NCBI RefSeq assembly: GCF_947179165.1
Contig: NC_077243.1
Span: forward strand, 6,008,001-6,072,000
From: Solanum dulcamara
Lineage: Eukaryota > Streptophyta > Magnoliopsida > Solanales > Solanaceae
Reading direction: 5' to 3'
Length of the DNA: 64,000 bases
The notes under the pieces are model-generated. The model was not told the DNA's origin, did no database searches, and was given only the letters and a program-made list of their open reading frames with translations. Below, piece by piece: positions 36,240 through 47,130 of the stretch; positions within the stretch are counted from its first letter, which is position 1, and each line of letters begins with the position of its first letter. The position numbers and the translations under genes were made by a program.

Positions 36240-36830
36240 TGTTCAGGTTCTGCATTTGATTTTTCGGTTTAATTTTGTGATATTCGATTTTATTTTTTGG
36301 TTTTTAATTTGAAAAAAGTGTAATTCAATTTAAATTAAAAAAATGATTTGGTTCGATTTTTTTTTTGATTTGATTTTTTTTGATTTGGCTATTTGGTTAT
36401 ATCAATAATTAAAGTAGCATAATCAACGTTATATTTTCATGCTTAAAAAAAAATAAAAATTACATACAATAAAAAGTAATAATATTGAATCTCTTAAATA
36501 TACTTTCTAATATAAGTCACGCGCAAAACTTTAAGACACAATATTTAGTGAAATAAGAATGACCAGTAAATTGGGCCTAAATATCCTAGTACGGTGGATT
36601 ACTCATATTCTAATAAAACTCATCTAACTAAAAAAAAGGTCTGAAAATGATTTATTATAACTTTAATTCTTAACCTAAATATTATATATGTAATTAATAG
36701 TAGTATATATATTTTAATTTTTATTTTTTTAAATTTGAAACCAAACCAAAAAATCAATCCAAATTAAAATTTGATTTAGTTTGATTTGATTTTTTGATTT
36801 ACTCTGAATAATGCACGTCCCTACCTGTCA
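36240..36830. mobile_element. Possible hAT-like MITE rich in TTTGATTT
   Basis: The left end (TGTTCAGGTTCTGCAT) and right end (ATGCACGTCCCTACCTG) are weakly inverted. The interior opens with TTTTCGGTTTAATTTTG-type sequence and closes with its rough complement (AAACCAAACCAAAAAATCAA). No duplication was identified, so borders are approximate. Confidence 0.35.
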
Positions 36831-37324
36831 TGACTCATGAGCAGAGCTAACCACTTTGTGTCCAGGAAATAGATTTATTAGTTGTTAACTCGTTTGACAT
36901 AAATTTTATGATATTTTGAGAAAAATAAAATTTGAAGTTGATATTTTTTTTTGGGCGTTTGTAGTTGAATTGAAAAGAGTTATTTTGAAAATGAAATTGT
37001 ATTACAATATGCATTTTATTTCAAAAAATGTTAAATTTTTTGTAAGGGTGTTATTTATTTATTTTTTACTTGTAAAGGTGGTTAGGATTCAATTCAAAAT
37101 TATAAAGCATGATCAAAATTTAAAATGGATTTTTATTTACAAAATATAAATTTATAGATCAAGTTTTATATTTCAAGAAAAATTGAAATCACAACATAAA
37201 ATATCAAATCCTGCTTTTTGAGGAATTTGGGATTTGATCATGATCTCAAATCACATATTTAAACGCATGCTAAAACTCATTCATTTGAAATGAAAAAACT
37301 ATATATATAGTTTGATTTGATATT

Positions 37325-37366
37325 CAGACCCCACTTGTGTAACTTCACTGGTATGTTGTTGTTGTT
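37325..37366 (+). mobile_element. 42-bp 5'-truncated retroposon with long target duplication
   Basis: A 42-bp insert, CAGACCCCACTTGTG...ending GTTGTTGTTGTT, is flanked by the exact direct repeat ATAGTTTGATTTGATATT at 37307-37324 and 37367-37384. The insert matches the last part of the (GTT)n-tailed retroposon at 45893-46010. It is the short 3' end of a LINE- or SINE-type insertion. Confidence 0.8.
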
Positions 37367-37384
37367 ATAGTTTGATTTGATATT

Positions 37385-38635
37385 AATACAATTTCACGGG
37401 GACCTATGCTGCTAAAGACATTTTATGATCGGAGCTATACGGGATATCACGGGAAAAAGAAATTTCTTTTATTTTTAACAAGATATATTGAGTTCGAGCT
37501 TAAAAATGAAGTATCTTTTTGCGAGAAGCAATCGCTTTCATAGTATGAATTTGAATTCATCCACTTGTAAGCATTGAATAAAAGATTGTTACCAAAAGAA
37601 AAAATAAAATCAAAACGTTTGGTTCATTTGAGGTGAGAATCGGACAAAATTGATACTTTAAGATTGTTGTGCACCTTTCGTTGCATGTGATTTGATATAT
37701 ATTTTGAGAAGAAAAAAAAAGAGGAACTTGAAAATTTTGTTTCTCATTTTTTTGTGGATAACATTTGTCTGTTCTCTTGTACCTCTAGTATTCGAAAGTA
37801 ACAGAAAACTGTGTTAAGACAGTTGTATGCCCTGTCCCGTGATAAGAAAAGGAGACGACGAATCAAAATAATAACACTATTTTCATCACTTAATATGAAT
37901 CTTCCATTTTTTACAACAGTACGTGGTACGTGTCCATGATTTGAAACCAAGTGCCACGATTGATTGGATTAGGCAAATACTAGAATTAGGTGTTGACAAA
38001 TAATAAGGACCAATAGACACGTTTCAGTCTAATTACTTCCAAACAATAGTGAAAGCTGAGGCTGATCCAATAATCAGACAAGTGGACAAATTGCAAATGG
38101 AACCTTTGATATTTGGCCACTTGTCTGATTAGTTCAACATGTCAAATACTGACTTTAACATACAGACATCTGTGTAGAGAAACTCACCAAAAGTCACAGG
38201 ATTCATGAGTAAACTTTGCTCGACCCATATGGGCGTTTTGTTCAAGAAATTAGGTGGATTATTTCGATTATAGCTTTTAGGATTAATTTTATTTCTGATT
38301 GAAAATATTAGCTAAATTAGAACATAGTGTTATTTTTATACTAATATCTTGATATAACTTTTGGCGTGACGATTGAATCACAATTCATATAGTCAACTTG
38401 TTCATGAAAATTTCCTCCCAAAAATTGAAGCAATATAGTAGTTCTATTATTATTGATTAATGAGACAATGGGATCAACAAGAAAATAACAAAGTGTTAAA
38501 TTTGCAAAGAATCCAATACTAGTATCCTCTCAGAACACGTAAAAAATCTGGAAAAAAAGTTAACTAAAAACAACAATCACTTAGCTAGGAATTTATTATT
38601 TTGTTAACGTAACAAGTCTACAAGTTTTATTGAAC
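37385..38635. other. Intergenic, 3' side of PLD gene
   Basis: The last 100-150 bp before 38636 are probable PLD 3' UTR. A 68-codon minus frame at 37744-37950 shows no family features. Confidence 0.4.
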
Positions 38636-41600
38636 TTAGGTAGTGAGGATGGGAGGAAGGTAGTCAGATTTAGTACCAACAACCTTAGCCTTTGTGTCAG
38701 GGAAGTACTCATTTCCATTTCCAGGCAAATCTGTGATCTCACCGTCGTTGGTAAGTCCGACGGGGTATCGGAGCAAGTGACCAGGCAGATCAGTTTCTAG
38801 ACTCTCACTTGTATACAGATCCCAATATTTATCAGCTATTTCATTCACCTTCCTCACACAATCTTCGCTCTCTGGATGTTGGAACGTGTCATCGAGCATG
38901 CCCATATGCTCGTACCACAATGCCATTCTGAAACCATGAACTTGACCCCTTGCTGGTTGCCTCGTAGTCAAATTATGAGGCTGGTATGCTCCAATTGCTA
39001 TCTCTGAGTCTCTTGCACCATCCATTGACCTCTGGTTTATGTTGGCTGATCCAACGATAATGTACTCATCATCAACTGTTGAGAAATGAAGTTAGTTACA
39101 CACGGGATGCTAGAGTATTTCTATAACGTATTTGTTGCCACATTCAAGACATGTAAATTTCATAAATCAGAGAGTCAAATATAAGAAAGAAAAGGAAATT
39201 GCAAACCACAACGCACCAATCATCATCTTGGAATGGACATAGATCATAAAACGACGAGCCTCCTGAGCTCGTTCGTAATCAGTATCAGCTTCAGGCTTTT
39301 CTGAAGGTTCATATTCTCCTCTCATCTTCACCTCCCGATTACCAATGCAGAAAAAAGTCAAATAATTCCTCGGGTGATCGTCGATACCTTTATCTCTGAT
39401 AGCCTGAAATATATGTTTATACATCATCGCCATTGTCCTCCTCTGCCAATCTAATATTGCTTGTACAGATGCACTCTCAGGAAGTCCTTCTGGCCACATT
39501 GGAACCAGAATATATACAGTAAACCTTTCCCCAGCTTCAATTTTACTAACAATCTTCAATGTAAGTTCTTTTGGAATGAGATGCAAGGCACCTATCTCCT
39601 CCACTTTCAAATCATCACACTGCCAATCGTAACAGCTTCCAAGAAAATACTGATTTTCAATGTAGATGAAATTCTTTGCTCGACGAATCGCAGTGATGTA
39701 AGCATCTTGGATACTTCTATCGACAATGTTATCCTTCCCGTTAACTAAACCAGCCTTTACTGACTCTTCTGGTGTGTCAGGAAAGCCGAAAGCTGCTCCA
39801 CCATCGATCGATCTGAATAATTGAACATTCCATGATTCAGGATCATCAGGGTACATAACTGGAGATGGTGGAATGATAACATTGTCAAGCTCTCTTAAGT
39901 CCACAAGAATATCTTTTCCGCCCTGTTTTCTCCATCTCTGTTCAAAATTATACAATACATCCCAAGCAATTGGTCCTTCAACCCGAGAATGAATGTCATG
40001 CCAGGGCTCCCTAGGCCCACCTTTGGTAATCGAAGCTTCAGCAAAATTAGGCTGGTGGAAATCATCATGATGTGCTGTGTCTAGTGTTCTAAAAAGTGAA
40101 TGGAAAGGAGTGTCATATCTCCCATCACAAAGATCAAGGCCACCGACGAAGCTCACAAGTCTCCTCGTCTCTGACTCTCCATTGGGCATGTCACTGTCCA
40201 CTATTACGATTTTCTGGTGATGAGTAAACATTGTAGAAATCTGTAAATCTTTAACTATGCTTCCACCATCATCAGGATTCCGAGGGCAAAGGACACAGTG
40301 CACATCAGTATCTTTAAATAACTCTTCAGTTTCTTCGTCATGAGTGGCCATGAGACCGTCTTTCTTCAGCACACGTACAGATGTTCTGTCGTCCCATACA
40401 AGCATAAGGACTTTAACACCTTCCCTCGCCTTCTTCTTGAGCAGTTCTCCGAGTGTTTCGTCTCCTCCAGGCTTTTCCCTCCTGGAGTCCCTCAGCAAGG
40501 TTATTTCAGTATATACAGACCAGCCAGTAATGTAAATCATGTGCTTTGCGTTAGTAATCGCATCAAAGATATCTTCCCAACATCGATGTGGTTCGTAATA
40601 TTTACCTCCAGATAGAGGGATTTTCGGAATAAACTTATCAGGGATATGTGCATCTTGATACAAAGAAACTCGACATCCTGTTCTCTGTGGGAAGAATGTG
40701 TAAGGGACACCAGGATATTTAGGACTACCTATTCCACGTCCCCAATTACGATCACGACTGATATCGAAAAACTGCAGTGTCACATGGATTTTAGAACCTG
40801 CTTCAATGGGATTCTTGTCTTCATCCAGTATCTCAATCCACTCATCAACCTCTTCCCCTTCCATCAGGTCATTAACTGGTAAATAAGCTCTTCCAATTAA
40901 GGTTGTACCAATGGAATTGTTATCTTTGACTGTAAATGTAACATTTTTAGCCATATGAGCACAGTAGATGTGAAAAGACTCATACCACCTAGGATTGTTT
41001 GGTTCATTTTCAATAACTCTGGTTCTTCCAACCCTTGCCTTTTCCAAATCAACTGTGGCATAAATTTTAGAAGCTCCTTTGCCCATACCTACAGTCTCCT
41101 CAACAGACTCTTTAATCTGCAATTATGAGATTTCAATCCATCAGAATCTTCATAAGGCGGAGAATCATTTCCTAAACAAGTTGCAAGAGACTAATTTCCC
41201 AGAACGAGTTTGTACATAAAGAGAAAGAACACGAAGAATTAATGGAGACTTTTTCTGAGTGCACGACATAAGTTAGTGAGGTCTCAGAAATATTACAAAT
41301 GGTAAACACTAAATTCAGAGAAGAAACGAAGAGTTATAATGCATTGATTAATTCCATGTTACTTGGAAAAAACCACAGATTTCAAAATCAGTTTTTTCTG
41401 CTGAAGAAATGAAGTGGATAAAATTATTAGGAGTATTAGAGTTGAACTAGACACTTAATTGACAAGTGAGAAAAGTTAAATTGCTACCCTCAATACCATA
41501 AACTAACCAGGGCCAGGCAACATTTGGACAAACTATATTATACTATTGATGTAAACCTAGCAAAAAGTAAATCTATAATTTTGTTAATTACAACAACTTT

Positions 41601-43264
41601 TTACAGAACTATCTCCATAGACTTGGTATTTATAAAAATTGGAGTCCACGTACTATAATGAAATAGGCATTTTAGCACCAGCAGGTTTTAATCTGAACCT
41701 AATAGACATTATCTCGGAATGAGTTCATTTAAAACAGCTTCAGCCACCTTTCAGTAAAAGGATTTAGATTTAACCTTTTTCATTGGTGAAACCATGAAAT
41801 ACCCCGATTCACAATGCATAAGAACAAAGTAAATACCTAAGAAACAAATAAGGAGAGGAAGAACCTAATTGACGCAAGTCTTGATGATGTTATACAAGTG
41901 GTACTGAACATGTTCTCCTCCCAGAAGCATATAGGGCAGAATTAGATTTCTGATTTCTTCACACTTTAGGTTTTTCAATATACTTAAATTGCATTATGCT
42001 ATCTATCTATATCAGGAAATAGTACTAACTCGCGACTCATGCAAGTTACACGAGCAGAAGTTTGTGCAGTTGTTGTTTTAAGAAATTTAAAGAGAAAGAT
42101 AAGCCATAAAATATACACTTCATTAGTGTAACAACAATGTTAAAGGGAATATATCATGTTATGCAATACAGAAAAAAATTACAATTTCATCAGCCTATTT
42201 AACCTTAATGTATCCCCATAACACAGAGATATATCAAATGAACTATATTCGTAAAAACATATGATAATAGGAAAATAAACGAACAGAGAACATTACTCTT
42301 AGCCAATACAATTACTCCCAGACAATTAGATCAATCAACTAAACCAATACAGTGAGGAATCTCTCTGGGACAATATGAAATCTCGCCATTCAGCTGAATA
42401 CTATTCTGACACTCCACCATGTACTCCAGAGTCCATGTGATGCAAGCTAGGAGAGTCAATGATGTAAGGGGATATGATCTAGCGGCTAGAAAGCAAACTC
42501 ATGATCCGAGACTCATAGGGACACAGGCGATCACCAAAGCCTACATGACTGAAAAAGCAGTGAAAGGGTTCCTCGCTAAATATAATCAAAATTCCACAAT
42601 CCCTTATCCTCCCCAATCCATCCCTTCACTCAGATAATGACCACTTAAGTACCTCTGGAAGTGAACAGAAAGAGGTGGCAGAGTCTGCCTCATCCTTATA
42701 AGACTTTCATTGGAATAAGGCTCTACCATTTTTACAACAATGGATCCCAATGTAAAAATGAACACGAATCGTACCTACATTGGGGATGTGATTTACACTC
42801 ATCCAATCCCTATAGCGAAGAACATTCCAACTTCATGTTCTTAGAGAATTCAGAAAAACATTAGTATCGAAATGGATTAATAGCAAGTCAATCATAATCC
42901 ATATTAAAAAGGGCAAACCGATGCACTAAAGCTTTCGCTATGCGCAGGATTCGAGGAAGGGCCGACCCCGAGGATCTATTGTACGCAGCCTTATCTTGCA
43001 TTTCTGCCAGAGGCTGTTTCCAAGACTTGAACCCGTCACATGGCAGCAACTTTACCAGTTACTCCAAAGTTCCCCTTCTCAATCATAATCCATATTCCAT
43101 TATTGAATAGGACCAATCCGTTTTAATTAACGAAAATTTACAAAAAACAATACGTATATTATATGTATAACCTTGCTTAAGAAGTTGCGACCGTGCTTCC
43201 CGTGCAGCCTATCGACTTCGTGTATCGTCACATGCAGAGTACCATGAAGCAGAATCGGAGCCAT
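38636..43264 (-). CDS. PLDalpha: Phospholipase D alpha
   Basis: Three exons, 43264..43172, 41116..39217 and 39075..38636, total 811 codons including stop (810 aa), the usual length for plant PLD alpha. The 31-residue first exon ([20 protein letters not shown]) starts the C2 domain, which runs to about residue 150 and confers calcium-dependent phospholipid binding in the family. The first catalytic HKD motif is H331-x-K333-x4-D338 ([10 protein letters not shown]). The second is H659-x-K661-x4-D666 (VHSKMMIVDD), whose last residues come from exon 3 across the intron. It ends DYLPPILTT. The enzyme hydrolyses phosphatidylcholine and related lipids to phosphatidic acid plus head group at membranes, and acts in stress, ABA and membrane-remodelling signalling (family knowledge). 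All key residues are present. The 2-kb first intron contains a SINE. Confidence 0.97.
42906..43078 (-). mobile_element. Au-type SINE in PLD intron 1
   Basis: A 173-bp insert flanked by the exact 18-bp direct repeat TCAATCATAATCCATATT (42888-42905 and 43079-43096). On the minus strand it reads GTAACTGGTAAAGTTGCTGC, then GTGACGGGTTCAAGTCTTGG (B box), then CTGCGTACAATAG and a T-ended tail, as in Au SINEs known from grasses and Solanaceae (recognised from memory). It lies wholly inside the intron and does not affect exons. Compared with the Au sequence I remember, about 11 bp before the B box are missing. Confidence 0.85.
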
Positions 43265-43924
43265 TTTTTCACCTTCAAACAAAGGATAACAATATTATTA
43301 GCAGTAAGTTAAATGGTGCTACAAACACAAAAATCATTGTATAAATTGAACTCACGTCAGAATTAGGGGAAAACAATCAGTGCATGCAAAAAAGATTAGT
43401 GCATTTAGACCTGAAAACTCACTCCAACAATAGGAAAATTAAAGTGAGAATATGATCCGATGTTTGCTGTAAAAAGGGGTGATGTGGCGATCCGATAGGC
43501 GATAAAGTTGTGTGGTTAAAGAAATTGGCCATACACATAGCGGAATGTTAAAAGGTTGACAGAGTAAACAGAGGTTAACTTAAAATAATATGTGTGTTAC
43601 TAGTTTTGTTTCATATTATTTATCCATTTTTTTCTTTACATGCTTTTATTTATAAACTAGTAAATTTATCCACGCGGTTGTGACAAAATATTAAAAATAA
43701 TAAATATATAAGGCAAGATATATATACTATCTTTAAAGAAAAACATAAAGGGGAAATACATATGAAAAAAAATCAATGCAAATGAAATCATCTTAATTTA
43801 ATAGATTGTTTTTTGTTTACAAAAAAACACGATCTTATACTAAATATCGAATGAGGAGTTCTATAGAAGGCCACTAACCCCACATCAATAATAATATAAA
43901 TACAACACTAAAGCAAACATATCA
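43265..43924. other. PLD upstream region
   Basis: Promoter and 5' leader side of the PLD gene, AT-rich. The 5' UTR extent is unknown. No gene was seen. Confidence 0.4.
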
Positions 43925-44400
43925 TTAATCCACAAATGACATAATATGCAGTACAATTGTCGTATTTTTGCTCTTGTTGAGACCGTAGTTTCTGAAAAAG
44001 AAGGTGGTCAACTTCTCAATGTCCACTCCCACACGTCTATAGCATGCTCTTGTACACAATCCTCTTAATACTCCCTCATGGATGATCGTACATCTTGCCA
44101 ACTCTACAGCCTCTTTTATATAATGTGGTAAAACAAATTCCTCAAAAGATAGATTTGTTGTTAATGCATAATAATCTTGTTGAAACCAAGGAGATATTTG
44201 AAGTGCCACAAATTTACCCAAAGTTGAAAATTATATCTCAGAAGAGATGAGTTCTTCCACTACAATTTTGTATCAATATTGTTGCTTCCTTGAGGATATT
44301 TAGCTTGTTGCCTTTCAGCTTTCTAGCTCCCATAATGCCTATCAAATTTTTAGGTGCATCACTGTTTACTTGAGAATCGAAACCAGAGAGGCTCTAGCAA
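43925..44400 (-). pseudogene. Unrecognised coding-like fragment, possible gene relic
   Basis: A minus-strand frame of about 98 codons (43925-44221) contains SFEEFVLPHYIKEAVELA and CTIIHEGVLRGLCTRACYRR. It opens at TTG with a TAA a few codons upstream. Upstream at about 44300-44395 another frame reads SGFDSQVNSDAPKNLIGIMG and continues ARKLKGNKLNILKEA. The amino-acid texture looks like real protein rather than chance. I could not join the two parts in frame and do not recognise a family. It could be a decayed gene, exons of an unannotated gene, or chance. Confidence 0.3.
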
Positions 44401-45855
44401 TTTATTACCTGTTGTTTGTTTTCAATGATAATTTTCAGACTTCAACAAATAATTATAGAGATTATAGTTCCGTGTTAAGTAATGTAAATTATTCTCCTTT
44501 TCTCCAAAAAATGGTTCCACACTGAATTCGCCAGAAAAAGTCCACTCTCAAAAGGATTTCCAGCTAAGTGGCGACGGTTTAAATGGACATGCCCAAACAA
44601 AGTGATCGCAAACCTAAGAGACAATTTTTCTGATAAGCCTATTACAGTTCAGAATTCTGTCAGTCACATCTTGATTCTCGTCTCTGGAGAAATTTTTAAG
44701 GAAAGATCGCCATATATTGCATGAATTTGTGCTTCTTTTTTTTTTTACAAAAAACCTTCTTCAATCAATGTAATAAGAGCAAGGAACTTACATTTGCACC
44801 TTACATGATAAAAGCAACTTCTAGTAGATACACAGTTACCTTTACAGATTGTAGATTCTCATCTCTAAGTTTCTGATAGCACCTTTACTCGAGAATACTT
44901 AGTAAATAAAAATCGTAGAGCATTGTAGTTGAGCAAAATGTAAATAATATTAAGACAACCATAAATGGCATGGCTATAAGAACACAATGAATATTCTTCT
45001 AAGGAGAAAAGGGAACCAAAGTTGAATCATAAATTTGAAAATTAGTATAAGTAGTTCTCCCAACTGCACATTCCATCTTGGCAAGCTTGTCAGTATCAAA
45101 ATAACACGACGTTGAGTGTGAAAAGTGAACTTCTGAAACATATTATCGCACAATCTATTGCTCATTTGAACATTTGGCTCTCCAGTCCTGGTACAGTGTA
45201 GAAAGTCCTTTGTTAGGCCTGGTGGTAAAAGGTTTTTTTTTTAAAAAAAAAAAGTGAGCCTAAATATCAAAAGGATAAACTTTGATCTACTAAGACCAAT
45301 ATAAAAATTTGGCTGAATACAAGTAGAACGGAATTATTTGCCAGTCAATCATACTCTTAACACCATAAAAAGATAAACTTGCGATGCGATTCAAAGTAAT
45401 ATTGAACTTACCGAAGTAATTACCAAACTATAGGGAGACCATATGATTCAGTTGATATATCCACTGGAATAATCGAAGTAAATCACGAATAGAAATACCA
45501 CATCAATCTCTCTCACTCCACCAGTCCCAACACTTCGCAGAAAACTCAATTTTCATCTCGATGAAAACAAAACAAATCAACTTTATAGATAGTTCTCTTT
45601 TCTAATAATTAAATTAATTAACTACACACTCAACTCTTTTAGTTAGTAGATAATCACAAAACTTTAAAATTAGAAATACATCATTTACAACACTACAACA
45701 GTGGAAAACATGTATCTCTTTGTACCTATTGTACATAGAGATAGACCAAAGGACAAGAAATATGTTTTAACTTATCATAAAGATAAGTTCTTTCTTCTCA
45801 AGTTATCTATGAGAGTATATAAATCAGGTGGGACAAAGTCTCTATGTGTGTATAT

Positions 45856-45889
<34 letters not shown>

Positions 45890-45892
45890 TTT
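44401..45892. other. Intergenic, no gene seen
   Basis: Includes a short minus-strand frame (44974-45165) with no family features and a TA-rich run at about 45854-45889. Confidence 0.35.
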
Positions 45893-46010
45893 GATTTCTA
45901 CTGAGCCGAGGGTCTTACGGAAACAGCCGTCCTACCTCGATAGGAGTTAGGTCTGCGTACACTTTATCCTCCTCAGACCCACGTTGTGGGATTTCACTGG
46001 GCCGTTGTTG
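45893..46010 (+). mobile_element. Retroposon 3' fragment with (GTT)n tail
   Basis: The sequence runs CTGAGCCGAGGGTCTTACGG, then GGTCTGCGTACACTTTATCC, then CAGACCCACGTTGTGGGATT and ends GTTGTTGTTG. This is the 3' end of a retroposon common in Solanaceae (recognised by memory), the parent type of the 42-bp insert at 37325. It sits between two TACATATATATAT runs, so the target duplication lies within TA-rich DNA and cannot be delimited. Confidence 0.65.
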
Positions 46011-46116
46011 TTGTATACATATATATATATATATAAGAGGATCCTAGACCCGGTGACGTGACACTCTCTAAGGTACCTGCGAATATTGAAAAGAAAATAG
46101 ATTATATGAAGCTTAC

Positions 46117-47130
46117 CTGCTTCTTTTTGTAAGCATTCATGAGCTTTCCATACTCAGCCTTCCTCTTTGCAGCTTTGGCTTCCTATGGTGATTTTTCCTT
46201 GCAACAGGTAGAAACAACCTTATAAGTACCTCATTTTACATTAAATATGTAGATTTTGTCCCATTAAAAAGAAAGTAACGAATCTAATATTTTCACCACC
46301 CAGTAAATTAATTCATCAATACTATTATTCAGACTCTTTTAACTTGTATAACAATATAACTGTGTGACTTGTATAAAATGGTCATTGTGCCAAGTTCGCT
46401 ACTTAGATCACTAACATTATAGGAGATGAAGAATTACTTACAGGTCAAAGATTTCTACTTTTCTCCTCTAGCTTTCCCGACCTTTATTTATAATATCAAA
46501 TCAGGAAATAATCAATATCTCAGAAAAACTATTAAATGAAGCAATGCTAATGAAATAATCATCAAAAGTTTACCGCTGAAACAACCTTCACATTAGGATT
46601 CTCCTTTTTAAATGTCTTCCTAAATTCCTCACTGCAATATATAACATGAAATGATCATTTGCTGCTTTTAGCCTACAACTATAGATATGCCACTGAATGT
46701 AGAATTTAATTATAAATGAAAAAAATGAAGCCCCTACAGGGATACGAAAGGTACTGGGAGGTCTCTTAGGCTTATTAGGATCTTTCTTGACCTTTTTGTC
46801 CTTCATGACCTTCCTTTTATCGTCATTCAAAGTGGCTTTTTTTTCCCCATCTTTATGAAAATAAGAGAGAAAAACATGATCTATCACTAAAATACTCCTT
46901 TTATCACTATGCCGCAACATAACAGCAAAACTAAAATCCAAGAAACTTCATTTCCGTAACCCAAAACGTAGCATCAGCTAAAATTTAAGAAAGGTCTATG
47001 CAACACCGAAACTACTCACATATAAAGGTGGAATAACAAACAAACTTTAAAACGGTACTCACCAGTCCTCAACTGACTTCAACGCCAATCTTGTTTCTTT
47101 TCTCAATGCCCATCATGAAAAGCTATTGAT
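46117..47130 (-). pseudogene. HMGB chromatin protein, intron-containing pseudogene
   Basis: The HMG-box exons of a plant HMGB gene are still in order with introns between them. One exon (about 46855-46735) encodes the linker and KKDPNKPKRPPSTF. Another (about 46630-46573) encodes EEFRKTFKKENPNVKVVSA. A third (about 46490-46442) corresponds to VGKA..GEKWKSL. The last (46197..46117) is E-K-S-P-stop followed by EAKAAKRKAEYGKLMNAYKK. Damage: PPSAFFVFM is frame-shifted by about 2 nt, the conserved Trp of GEKWKS is TAG, and the Tyr of EKAPYE is TAG. A basic first exon may lie at about 47063-47127. Introns show it arose by DNA duplication rather than retroposition. HMGB proteins bend DNA in chromatin; this copy cannot make a full HMG box. 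Confidence 0.8.

Noticed and set aside
42419..42637. A 72-codon plus-strand frame in PLD intron 1
   Set aside because: It is on the opposite strand of an intron, with no recognised domain; possibly repeat debris.
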